A DNA stretch of 16,451 bases, taken from NCBI GenBank assembly GCA_904501945.1, contig CAJGCU010000057.1:1-16451 (forward strand), in the 5' to 3' direction. The translations under genes and the position numbers were made by a program. The notes under the pieces were generated by a model. The model was not told where the DNA came from, ran no database searches, and was given only the letters and a program-made list of their open reading frames with translations. The stretch comes from an uncultured Bacteroidaceae bacterium. Its GTDB lineage: Bacteria > Bacteroidota > Bacteroidia > Bacteroidales > Bacteroidaceae. The first letter of the stretch is position 1, and each line of letters begins with the position of its first letter. Shown piece after piece: positions 6,719 to 14,477 of this stretch.

Positions 6719-6954
6719 GTCTTCCAGTGGAGTCTCCTCCGCTCTTGCTGGGTATGAAGAAACCATAGCTGTCAGCAACAAAAATCTGTGCTTTCCATGA
6801 GAAATACAGCATAATTTCCTCTTTTCCACCTTCCCTCCAATAAACTTTTCCACACCAGCCACCACCGCTTTTGTTTCTTTTTTGTCTTTATGTTTCTGTT
6901 TGTCAGCGTTTTATTGTGCATTGTAAGACACTGCAACTTTTCTACACCTGTTCC

Positions 6955-6985
6955 TTTGTTGGAATGTCGAATTTCGTTAACTTTG
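6955..6985 (+). promoter_or_regulatory. Promoter upstream of the TlpA-like gene
   Basis: TTTG at 6955-6958 and TAACTTTG at 6978-6985, separated by 19 bp, match the Bacteroidota consensus exactly. Transcription would start near 6993, leaving a leader of about 150 nt before the ATG at 7142, longer than at the other genes here. Confidence 0.7.
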
Positions 6986-7141
6986 CAACCGAAGTGCATT
7001 ATGTCAGGCATTTCATTAAAAAAGAATGACTGAAACTTTTTTTGTTTAACGTAAATTAACCAAATTCTTGTTTAGAAATGACTCGTTGAAACGTTATTAA
7101 TATAAACAATCTTTTTTATACATCTTTAAAATAAAAATACG

Positions 7142-9088
7142 ATGAAACAGTTTATCTCTATTCTCATCCTGTTGCTGGGCATCGGAAATGCTTTTGCGCA
7201 GTCGTCTCGTGAAGTCAGGACTATCGAGAATCCAGACTTTATCCCTCTTTTTTCCGAAAATGTTGACATTCGGCGCGTAGAGTTCGGCAAGAAAGAAACC
7301 ACGCTTCATTTTCGCCTCAATTATCCAGAAGGTTCTAAGTTTAGCTTCATGCCTACAACTTATCTGGTGGATGAAGACGGAAAACGTTATCAGGCCAGGA
7401 GCAGTGAAGGCTTTGAACTGGGCAAGTCAGCAGAAGTGGGTAAGGAAGGTTTCAAGGATGTCTCCATCTCGTTTGATGCCTTGCCTGAAGGAACACGCGT
7501 GTTTGACTGCATAGAGGGTCCCTGCCTGGATATGACCTTTCAGTTCTATGGCATACGCGAGAAGGGGCAGGACTGGAACGTGTTTCCTAAAAAGGAAGTG
7601 GCCGACAATCCTATCGGTGAGCAGCACTTCCGCATAGATACGGTGTATGTGTCTGGACGCATCACCAAGAGCAAGTACGACCGATGGACTCGCGCGGTAC
7701 ATGAAATGAATGGATATTCCCAGACCTCACTCCTTCAGCCATACAGGGAGAATCATGGATGTTTCGACCGTTTCTATGTGGCAAAAGACGGGACATTCTC
7801 CTTCAAGGTTATTGTTGCAAAACCTTGTTTGGACGAACTCTTGCTTTCCAAGCAGCGTATTCCAATCCTCCTCATCCCAGGAGATAGCCTTTATGTTGAA
7901 ATCAGCCATTTGAACGAGTACAATCAGCAGATGACGTTTAAGAGCCGAAAAGGAGACTACAGCCGCATGCTGAATAACTTCCCTTTCATGTGGCAGAGAG
8001 AATTTGCAAATCCAACGGGTACGCTCAGCTTCTCTGAAACGGGGAAATTGGCAGCCGAGACATGGCAGCCGCTGCACGAAGAGAAGGAGAGGAATCTGGA
8101 GGTGAACAGCTACCTTTCGGCTAAATACCACTTTACTCCTACAGAAAAGAAAATCGCGGATGAGCATATAAGAGCAACTTCTGCTTTGACCTCAGTGTTG
8201 AGAATGACAGCTCCTCTTGTGACCAATTACTTCAAGAGATATGATTCACTTAGAAAGGAAGGAGGTGGTGTTCCGTCATCAGCGCTTTCAAGGAAACGCT
8301 CATTTCAAGAGATTCTGGAAGACAGCATTCATCTGGACTTTTCTTTCCTGAAGGAATGTTCTTTTGATGACCCTGCCATCTCTGTTAGTACATGGTATGA
8401 AGCATTGGCATCTCGTCTTGTTAGCCTTTCAGGCTACATTCTTTTCCATCCGGAAGCAAAAGGCTTGGAGCCTGAGGCTGACAGTCTCAACCTGTGTGCT
8501 GCAGCTGAGAAGCTTGGAGCGGGAGAAACATTACTAGCGTCTTATCTTTCAGGAAGGATGGAATATAATGCATCAGGAGGACGGGTAAGACCTTTTGATA
8601 TGCAGTTTAAGCTTCCCCATACACGGATTCTGAATCAGGTCTGGACAGCCAAAACCAAGTCTTCATTTAAATCCCCAAACTATAGCTATCCTGTCGCTTC
8701 CACATTGGCTGCCCCAATTGTCAAGAAGCTGACAGCTCCTTACAAGGATAAGAAAGTGATTTTGATGTCAATTAACTATCCCGTAAAGAAGAATTTCATA
8801 GAAATAGACAGCCTTTACAGGGCAAATCGGACAGAAATGGACAAGGAGGCAGTAATCTTGCCTTATACGACATCAAAGCTCGTCAGCAAAAAGCAGTTGA
8901 AGGAAATGCAAAAAGAATACCCTGTGTTGAAAAATGCTGTTATGCTGAAAGGGGAGGATTACCTGAAAATATTGGGTTCGTTCCAGCTGGATCGTGACAT
9001 CTATGTAGATAAACTCATCCTGCCCGACGGCACTTACGAGACATCTGCAACATCCTTCTTTAATAAGTATAAAAAGAAAAAAAGGTAA
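7142..9088 (+). CDS. Exported TlpA-like protein lacking the CxxC active site
   Basis: The 648-residue protein starts with a signal peptide (residues 1-19, cleaved about AFA-Q). Residues about 25-145 resemble the N-terminal beta domain of Bacteroidota TlpA-family proteins (hydrophobic strands, TYLVDEDGKRYQ, then DCIEGPCLDMTFQFYGI). Residues about 165-265 look like the following beta-sandwich, ending in PGDSLYVEI. A long helical part follows. From about 531 the order (KDKKVILMSINYP, a helix, LDRDIYVDKLILPDGTYE) matches the thioredoxin-like fold, but the WCxxC stretch is replaced by YPVKKN and residues 531-648 contain no cysteine. It therefore cannot be a normal disulfide reductase. The fold assignment is inference; the missing cysteines are seen directly. 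Location: periplasm or cell surface. Confidence 0.7.
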   Translation: MKQFISILILLLGIGNAFAQSSREVRTIENPDFIPLFSENVDIRRVEFGKKETTLHFRLNYPEGSKFSFMPTTYLVDEDGKRYQARSSEGFELGKSAEVGKEGFKDVSISFDALPEGTRVFDCIEGPCLDMTFQFYGIREKGQDWNVFPKKEVADNPIGEQHFRIDTVYVSGRITKSKYDRWTRAVHEMNGYSQTSLLQPYRENHGCFDRFYVAKDGTFSFKVIVAKPCLDELLLSKQRIPILLIPGDSLYVEISHLNEYNQQMTFKSRKGDYSRMLNNFPFMWQREFANPTGTLSFSETGKLAAETWQPLHEEKERNLEVNSYLSAKYHFTPTEKKIADEHIRATSALTSVLRMTAPLVTNYFKRYDSLRKEGGGVPSSALSRKRSFQEILEDSIHLDFSFLKECSFDDPAISVSTWYEALASRLVSLSGYILFHPEAKGLEPEADSLNLCAAAEKLGAGETLLASYLSGRMEYNASGGRVRPFDMQFKLPHTRILNQVWTAKTKSSFKSPNYSYPVASTLAAPIVKKLTAPYKDKKVILMSINYPVKKNFIEIDSLYRANRTEMDKEAVILPYTTSKLVSKKQLKEMQKEYPVLKNAVMLKGEDYLKILGSFQLDRDIYVDKLILPDGTYETSATSFFNKYKKKKR

Positions 9089-9170
9089 ATTTTATTGATG
9101 GCTAGCAATCATGGATAGTCTTTTTGGTAAAATTTTCAATAGCTTGATAAACAAAGAACTATAAGGAGTT

Positions 9171-9230
9171 TGTGAATTTTTTGTAAACTTTTTTACTGAT
9201 GATTTTGTGAATGTGAATTTTTTGTAAACT
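9171..9230. repeat. Two exact 19-bp direct repeats upstream of the YD-repeat gene
   Basis: TGTGAATTTTTTGTAAACT occurs at 9171-9189 and again at 9212-9230, identical over 19 bases and 41 bp apart start to start, about four helical turns. Both copies lie just upstream of the proposed promoter, a position suited to activator or repressor binding on one DNA face. Confidence 0.7.
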
Positions 9231-9236
9231 AATTTT

Positions 9237-9268
9237 CTTGGTATTTTTGAGGAGGATGCATACCTTTG
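9237..9268 (+). promoter_or_regulatory. Probable promoter of the YD-repeat gene
   Basis: TACCTTTG at 9261-9268 is a full -7 match. The best -33 candidate at proper distance (20 bp) is CTTG at 9237-9240, one base off TTTG. The leader would be about 58 nt before the ATG at 9334. The 19-bp direct repeats end seven bases upstream. Confidence 0.5.
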
Positions 9269-9333
9269 TGAAAATTCCTTCTGGTGTGGTTTGTTTTTAA
9301 CATGAAATAGAATCATATTAATATATTAGAATT

Positions 9334-10803
9334 ATGAAAAAGTTGATATTTCTCATTGTTTTGTTATTCCTCGGGCAAGTTGCTTGGGGACAGCGAAATC
9401 ATCAGTACACCGAGCGACTTGATAGTATTGTTACGAATTTGGGTTTCAAGAATCCATCTAAGTATGTGTTCCGTTATGATGAGGAAGGACGTTTGACCGA
9501 ACGCATCAGTTATTGCTGGTCACGTGGGAAATGGATTGACCCAGAGCATCGGTTCTATACCTACGACGAAAGCGGAAGGCTTATTGCTGTCATTGAAAAC
9601 GGCATTTATGGTGATCAGCAAGAATTCCCATTCCGAACGAAAATGGAGTATGATGATCTGGGAAATCTCGTTTCTCTGACCTTTGACAGGGATTTTGATA
9701 ATGATGGTTCATGGTGCCTGCAAGGGTGGAGGCACCTTAAATATGATGCCAAAGGAAATCTGGCTTTCATGACGGAATTTCAAGAATCTTTTCACGAAAG
9801 TAAGGAAAGAGCGAGGCATGAGATGGAATATGATGGGAAAGGGCGTTTAATCACACTGCGTGAATATGAAACCAATAACGGAAAGAGGCTGCTTAAGCAC
9901 CTTAATCAGTATATCTATGACAAGAAGGGATATCTTCGTGAGTCAATAAGAGTCAATGGAGAACCTGATGTCAAGGACTCTCGTCCAGATGTGATTATCC
10001 GGAAAGACTACGACAAGCAGGGCAGGATTGTTTCCACCTCAAGACGGATGGCTGGGATGCTTGATGAGGTTTGTGAAGAGGAATACTGCTACGACTCGCA
10101 TGGGAATCTGGCAAAAGTGGAATCCTACTCGTTTCTTGGCGAAGGGGAAAGGGAGCATGACTGGACAATTGCGTTTTTGTATGACCAGAATATGAATGCT
10201 TCATCGGTGATGGGACTTTCCTGTCCAGAGGTGCTGGAAGCAGATGATGCCTTGAAGGAGGGGCTGAATATGTCTCGCAAGCCTCTTTGTGTGGAAAAAA
10301 GATATACTAACTACGATCATCTGCATGAATATACCTATTATTACTATTCTCCCATAGAAGAACCGGCTCAATCGGTGTCCTTGGGTATGATGGACGATGC
10401 ACAGCGGTATGAATATATGGTGAAACTTGCTAAAGAGGTTGTAATGAACTTTGGATCAGACTATTATCAGGAATATAAAAGCCCTGAAATTTCTGAACTG
10501 AAGGTATTCTCGTCTGACGATGAACATCCGGATTTTCAAAAGAATGTGGGGAGAAAATACTATGTGGTTACATTCTCTTATGACAAAACTCGAACACGGC
10601 TCGAATGGGATTATGGTGCACAAGTGGAGATTTGGGAAGATAGTGGAGAACCTAAGGGGGTGATGTTTGGTCATGGTTTGGGGCTTAGCTTCATCTTGAA
10701 GTCTTATCGTGAATTAGTTAGGGATGTGGAACGTTACAAAATGCCTTATCAATCAAAACCGAACCGACCTGAAAATATCTTTTGTGATAAGAAAATTGAT
10801 TAG
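9334..10803 (+). CDS. Exported YD-repeat (RHS-like) protein
   Basis: The 489-residue protein has a signal peptide (MKKLIFLIVLLFLGQVAWG, then Gln20). Residues about 45-300 hold roughly nine degenerate YD repeats of the form xYDxxGxLxxxx, for example FRYDEEGRLTERI, YTYDESGRLIAVI, MEYDDLGNLVSLT, LKYDAKGNLAFMT, MEYDGKGRLITLR, YIYDKKGYLRESI, KDYDKQGRIVSTS and YCYDSHGNLAKVE. Such repeats form beta-strand shells in RHS/teneurin proteins and bind ligands or sugars. This protein is far too short to be a full RHS toxin, has no RHS core motif and has no obvious C-terminal toxin domain. The C-terminal part (about 360-489) is a separate mixed alpha/beta domain I do not recognise. It follows the TlpA-like gene in the same direction but has its own promoter. 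Function unknown; probably surface or periplasmic. Confidence 0.72.
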   Translation: MKKLIFLIVLLFLGQVAWGQRNHQYTERLDSIVTNLGFKNPSKYVFRYDEEGRLTERISYCWSRGKWIDPEHRFYTYDESGRLIAVIENGIYGDQQEFPFRTKMEYDDLGNLVSLTFDRDFDNDGSWCLQGWRHLKYDAKGNLAFMTEFQESFHESKERARHEMEYDGKGRLITLREYETNNGKRLLKHLNQYIYDKKGYLRESIRVNGEPDVKDSRPDVIIRKDYDKQGRIVSTSRRMAGMLDEVCEEEYCYDSHGNLAKVESYSFLGEGEREHDWTIAFLYDQNMNASSVMGLSCPEVLEADDALKEGLNMSRKPLCVEKRYTNYDHLHEYTYYYYSPIEEPAQSVSLGMMDDAQRYEYMVKLAKEVVMNFGSDYYQEYKSPEISELKVFSSDDEHPDFQKNVGRKYYVVTFSYDKTRTRLEWDYGAQVEIWEDSGEPKGVMFGHGLGLSFILKSYRELVRDVERYKMPYQSKPNRPENIFCDKKID

Positions 10804-10833
10804 GAGATAAAGGGAAAATTGATAGGATGAACT

Positions 10834-10860
10834 TCATGAGGAAGAGTATTCTTCTCATGA
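10834..10860. terminator. Hairpin downstream of the YD-repeat gene
   Basis: Arms at 10834-10845 and 10850-10860 pair over 11 bp with one bulged G, around the loop GTAT. It lies 30 bp after the YD-repeat stop. No T-tract follows, so termination here would be imperfect or factor-dependent. Confidence 0.35.
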
Positions 10861-10899
10861 TGAGTGATTTGAATAATGAATGTGATTTAATGGGTGCAA

Positions 10900-10929
10900 G
10901 TTCGATGGCTTTGGGAAAAGTCGTCGAAC
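10900..10929. terminator. Hairpin between convergent genes
   Basis: GTTCGATGGCTTT (10900-10912), loop GGGA, then AAAGTCGTCGAAC (10917-10929) form a 13-bp stem with two G-T pairs. It begins directly after the TGA of the - strand SH3/membrane gene and lies about 97 bp past the YD-repeat stop. Neither side has a proper T-tract (the + side has scattered T), so it is a possible bidirectional terminator or mRNA-end stabiliser. Confidence 0.4.
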
Positions 10930-11904
10930 TCAATGTTTTATATCTTTGATGCTGTTGAGCATTTGTTTTCCTAAGTAGAAGAGAAGGATGGGCAGGATGA
11001 GGTAGCCGATGTAGGCAAGGGTTGCCCATGAAATGAGAAGATATACAATCATGGCGAACCCCAAGAGTTTGGCGAGGTAGGTGATGCCTGCGATGAAATA
11101 GAAGTGGTGGTAGATTTCATCGATGACAGCGATGATTGTGATGATGAGCAACCATGCCATGACAACGAGGGTGGCCATGATGGGTGGAAGCACTAAAGGG
11201 TTGAGGGTAGGGTGAAAGTAGTATTCTTGCCAAAATTCAGGAACGAAGTTCTGTATGGATGCATAGAGCGCGGCGATGATGCCAGTGAGGATGAGAAAGA
11301 AGGATGGGTAGGGGCTGCTCAATTCGTTGAAGAAAGATGACAGCAGATTTTTTCGCAAGTTCTTTCTTCTGCTGAATGCTATGGCAATGAGACCGACGAG
11401 GATGATGGAGGTCATCCATATGGCACGGCTGCCTGTGAGTGCGTCGAGCATCTCGGAGATAGGGTCATCGGGGGTTGTGCCTTGCAGCAGTTTTTGTTCG
11501 GGAATCCATCCCATTGTGTGCTGATTGCTTGCCACTTTCACCCAGATGGAATCAATGCTGTCGCCTACCAGTGGCTTGATGGCTGCTACGACAATGACAT
11601 CGCCTTGGTACACTTTGCAGGTGTCGTGCATCATGTCTCCTTCGCGGGGAACAAGAGTGAGCGAGTCTGCTTTGACGAGAAAGTTGAAGTTTTCGGAGTA
11701 ATGGTGTGTGAGACGAAATATCAGTGAGTCTGCCTGATGAGGAGAGGGCAGGATAAGGACGCTGTCGCTGATGGTGTCGGAAAGATTGGCTATAGTTGTT
11801 GTGCGTATGTCGGCACTGTCCTTGTGTACCGTGGGCAATGATGTTGTGCCTTCTATGCATGAAGTTACAATGATGGTGATGATGAAGTAGAGTATCTTCT
11901 TCAT
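10930..11904 (-). CDS. SH3-domain lipoprotein with C-terminal membrane segments
   Basis: The 324-residue product begins MKKILYFIITIIVTSC, a lipoprotein signal with Cys16 after VTS. Residues about 72-140 form an SH3-like beta-barrel (alternating strands with IDSIWVKVASNQHTMGWIPEQKLLQ, the typical W...GW end). After a short linker, several hydrophobic segments follow (about 161-177, 201-219, 240-261 and two or three between 264 and 312). The membrane portion is not a family I can name. A start eight codons upstream is possible, but the ATG at 11904 overlaps the U32 stop as ATGA and begins the signal segment, so it was chosen. This gene ends the - strand run; the extracytoplasmic SH3 part might bind peptidoglycan or peptide, which is inference. 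Confidence 0.75.
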   Translation of the reverse strand: MKKILYFIITIIVTSCIEGTTSLPTVHKDSADIRTTTIANLSDTISDSVLILPSPHQADSLIFRLTHHYSENFNFLVKADSLTLVPREGDMMHDTCKVYQGDVIVVAAIKPLVGDSIDSIWVKVASNQHTMGWIPEQKLLQGTTPDDPISEMLDALTGSRAIWMTSIILVGLIAIAFSRRKNLRKNLLSSFFNELSSPYPSFFLILTGIIAALYASIQNFVPEFWQEYYFHPTLNPLVLPPIMATLVVMAWLLIITIIAVIDEIYHHFYFIAGITYLAKLLGFAMIVYLLISWATLAYIGYLILPILLFYLGKQMLNSIKDIKH

Positions 11905-13547
11905 AGGAGGTAGAGTTTCATGAAACAATTTTTGCAGTCAAAGTCAAGGGAGAAGGTGGTTCCATTGGCCATTCGCAATGCGAGGTTTTTAGCTGTACGC
12001 AATGACGATGACGACTTCTCTTTCAGGCAAATGCCGAGCTGTCTGCGGATGCAGTGCTTGCAAATCATGACAGGTACTGATGGATCGTGTGTCTGTTCGT
12101 AAGGCATTTCTGTTTTTACTTCCCTGCTGGTATGCTCTTGCAGTACTTGCGGATAGTACTTGACTCTTTCGGCTGTGAGTTGAATTGTAAGTTCTCTTCT
12201 CCATCGGGTGAGTGTGGAAGATGGGATGAAGTAGTTCTTTTTCAAGTAGATGTCAATGTGCCGAGCCTCAAAGATTGTGTCACCCAGTTTGCTGAGTTGC
12301 CTTTTGATATTTTCCGTCTGGTGGGTGTGTGCCAGTTCGAAGGTTTCACAGATGTGGAGTGTGGCTGTCAGTCCATCTTCATCGGTCATGGTTATTCGGT
12401 TGTCATGCACTTCGATGTCAGCCGAAATTTTTCTTTCGGCAGAAGATTTGGAAAGTGTCTTCTCCCATTCAATATCTTGATTGCGAAAGTATTGTATTCC
12501 TTTGGCAGGGCGAAATGTAGCTGCATTATTGAGCCTGAAGCCTACGAGTTTACCTTTGTCTATATAGCAGAGTCCATCCCCATTGTGCAGGGTGGTTTGG
12601 GCATTGATTGCTTCGCCCATCGCTTTCGGAGTGTCGAAATTGGCATCGGGTTTGCTGGTGTCTTTGACAAATCCTCGATTGAAGCTTTTATGCACGTTGG
12701 GTTTGAATTTCTGCGTGCTATGTCCTGAAGCTGCACGGCAAAATTGTTGAGGATATTTTGCGATGATGGTATCAAGGGCTTGAGAGTAGGCAGCTGTGAC
12801 GTTTTTGACATAATCGGCATCTTTCAGCCTTCCCTCAATCTTGAAAGAGGAGGCTCCTGCCATGAGGAGTGGTTCTATATGGTTAATCTGGCAGTTGTCT
12901 CTTAGTGACAGCAAGTGCTTGTCTCTCAGTACCGTTTTTCCGTCGGCAATCAGGTCGAAAGCCATACGGCATACTTGGGCGCATTCGCCTCGGTTGGCAC
13001 TTCTTCCAAAGAGGGCTTCGCTGGCATTGCAACGTCCACTGAGACTGACACAGAGGGCGCCGTGTACGAATACTTCAAGCTGGGTCTCGGGACAAGCTTG
13101 GTGGATTTCCGCTATTTCTTCTGTGGTGAGTTCTCTTGCTAGCACGACTTGTGGAAAACCTAATTCTGCGAGTTGTTGTACCTTTTCCACCGTGCGGTTG
13201 TCCATTTGTGTGCTGGCATGCAGTGGAACGGGTGGCAGGTTTAATGACAGCAGTTTCAAGTCTTGGATGATGAATGCATCTACTTTAATTTCATGCAGTT
13301 GCCATGCAATTTTCTCAACGTCTTGCATCTCGTCATCGAAAATGATAGTGTTGAGCGTGACATATACTTTGGCTTTGTAGAGGTGGGCAAAATCAACCAG
13401 GCGAGCAATGTCTTCTACGCTGTTGCCAGCTGCAGCCCTTGCGCCGAAGGATGCAGCACCTATATAAACAGCATCAGCACCGTGCTTGATAGCCTCGATG
13501 CCAATGTCTGCTGTTTTTGCCGGAGCGAGAAGTTCAATGCTTTGCAT
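11901..13547 (-). CDS. U32-family protein, probable RNA hydroxylation factor (RlhA/TrhP-like)
   Basis: The 548-residue protein begins with the U32 N-terminus ELLAPAKTADIGIEAIKHGADAVYIG. EVFVHGALCVSLSGRC and SANRGECAQVCR give the U32 cysteines C166, C173, C189 and C193, with C219 later (SLRDNC), a set like that binding an Fe-S cluster in UbiU/UbiV. KIEGR at 236-240 is also typical. E. coli members RlhA and TrhP make 5-hydroxycytidine in 23S rRNA and 5-hydroxyuridine in tRNA; others act in ubiquinone synthesis, so the substrate here is uncertain. The old peptidase label is doubtful. A second cysteine set at the C-terminus (C496, C499, C507, C538, C541) suggests another metal site. Its ATG overlaps the metA stop by one base (TAATG), and its own stop overlaps the next start as ATGA. 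Confidence 0.82.
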   Translation of the reverse strand: MQSIELLAPAKTADIGIEAIKHGADAVYIGAASFGARAAAGNSVEDIARLVDFAHLYKAKVYVTLNTIIFDDEMQDVEKIAWQLHEIKVDAFIIQDLKLLSLNLPPVPLHASTQMDNRTVEKVQQLAELGFPQVVLARELTTEEIAEIHQACPETQLEVFVHGALCVSLSGRCNASEALFGRSANRGECAQVCRMAFDLIADGKTVLRDKHLLSLRDNCQINHIEPLLMAGASSFKIEGRLKDADYVKNVTAAYSQALDTIIAKYPQQFCRAASGHSTQKFKPNVHKSFNRGFVKDTSKPDANFDTPKAMGEAINAQTTLHNGDGLCYIDKGKLVGFRLNNAATFRPAKGIQYFRNQDIEWEKTLSKSSAERKISADIEVHDNRITMTDEDGLTATLHICETFELAHTHQTENIKRQLSKLGDTIFEARHIDIYLKKNYFIPSSTLTRWRRELTIQLTAERVKYYPQVLQEHTSREVKTEMPYEQTHDPSVPVMICKHCIRRQLGICLKEKSSSSLRTAKNLALRMANGTTFSLDFDCKNCFMKLYLL

Positions 13548-14467
13548 TATTCTGTTATGTCATTGATGTTGAATGGCGTTTCTTGATAGACGTAGTAGTT
13601 CAGCCAGTTGGTATATAGCAAGTTGGCTGCAGCTCGCCATCTTACCACAGGAGTTTTCGTTGGGTCGTTGTCGGGATAGTAGTTCAATGGCATGTTGATG
13701 GGTTTCCCTTTGGCGAGGTCACGTTTGTATTCTCCATCTAATGTCAACGGTGAATATTCCAAGTGGCAGGTAATGAAGAACTCACGTCCGTTTCGTGCTT
13801 CGATGATGGTCACTCCTGCTTCTGGGCTTTCAGCAATGATGTTGAGTCCTGGAACTTTCTCGATGTCTTCGCGCATGATTTCGCAATGGCGGCTGTGTGG
13901 TGCGAAAAATTCGTCGTCAAAGCCACGGAAGATGGGAAGTTCTGGAGATAGCATCTGGTGGTTGAACACGCCAAACACTTTTTGTGGGGTGTTGCGCTTT
14001 GGCACTCCATAGAAGTGGTAAAGCCCTGCAAATGCTGCCCAGCAGACGTAGATGGTGCTGGTCACGTTGTGGTGTGCCCAAGTGAAGACCTCTTGGAGTT
14101 CCTGCCAATAGGTAACATCTTCATAATCGATGAATTCCAGAGGTGCTCCTGTCACGAGCAAGCCGTCATACTTTTCTTTCTGCATGTCTTCGAAGTTGCG
14201 ATAGAAGGCCAGCATATGCTCCACGGGTGTGTTTTTGCTCGTGTGTGACTTGAGTTTCATGAATTCTACCTGGATTTGTAGCGCTGAATTAGATAGAATA
14301 CGGATGAAATCTGTTTCTGTCGTGATTTTCAGCGGCATCAGGTTGAGGACAGCCAATCGCAGCGGACGAATCTGTTGGCTGTCCGCTCGCTTGTAGCCCA
14401 TCGTGAAGATGTTTTCCTGCTTCAGTTCATCTATGGCAGGCAGTTGGTCTGGTAATATTAATGGCAT
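13547..14467 (-). CDS. metA: Homoserine O-acyltransferase MetA, predicted acetyltransferase
   Basis: MetA acylates the hydroxyl of L-homoserine, the first committed step of methionine synthesis, in the cytoplasm. The 306-residue length is typical. The catalytic Cys142 lies in YVCWAAFAGLYHFYG and the His235/Glu237 pair in CHLEY, at E. coli numbering. Residue 111, in TGAPLEF, is Glu. In studied MetA proteins Glu at 111 goes with acetyl-CoA (Bacillus cereus type) and Gly with succinyl-CoA (E. coli type), so homoserine O-acetyltransferase is predicted, although automatic annotation often says succinyltransferase. The gene lies 90 bp after leuB, with a large hairpin filling the gap, and is followed by the U32 gene with a one-base TAATG overlap. 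Confidence 0.93.
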   Translation of the reverse strand: MPLILPDQLPAIDELKQENIFTMGYKRADSQQIRPLRLAVLNLMPLKITTETDFIRILSNSALQIQVEFMKLKSHTSKNTPVEHMLAFYRNFEDMQKEKYDGLLVTGAPLEFIDYEDVTYWQELQEVFTWAHHNVTSTIYVCWAAFAGLYHFYGVPKRNTPQKVFGVFNHQMLSPELPIFRGFDDEFFAPHSRHCEIMREDIEKVPGLNIIAESPEAGVTIIEARNGREFFITCHLEYSPLTLDGEYKRDLAKGKPINMPLNYYPDNDPTKTPVVRWRAAANLLYTNWLNYYVYQETPFNINDITE

Positions 14468-14477
14468 AAACGAATTG

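Larger units (their letters stand above)
6092..7141. other. Gene-free region of about 1 kb
   Basis: No convincing ORF is found on either strand; the longest frames are under 80 codons with no recognisable family. The region contains a 9-bp hairpin at 6357-6378 (one G-U pair), a GC-rich 63-bp palindrome at 6449-6511, a set of smaller inverted repeats at 6566-6718, and a consensus promoter at 6955-6985 for the next gene. It may contain a decayed gene, but I see no identifiable remnant. Confidence 0.6.

Noticed and set aside
6772..7011. 79-codon - strand ORF in the gene-free kilobase
   Set aside because: Low-complexity K/W-rich start region, no recognisable family, and it runs across the promoter of the next gene.
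9334..10803. RHS/polymorphic toxin with immunity gene
   Set aside because: The protein is short, lacks the RHS core motif and a toxin tip, and no small immunity-like gene follows; the next gene is convergent.
12087..12728. 213-codon + strand ORF inside the U32 gene
   Set aside because: It is antisense to a well-conserved protein, with no promoter or family match; a shadow of the real gene.
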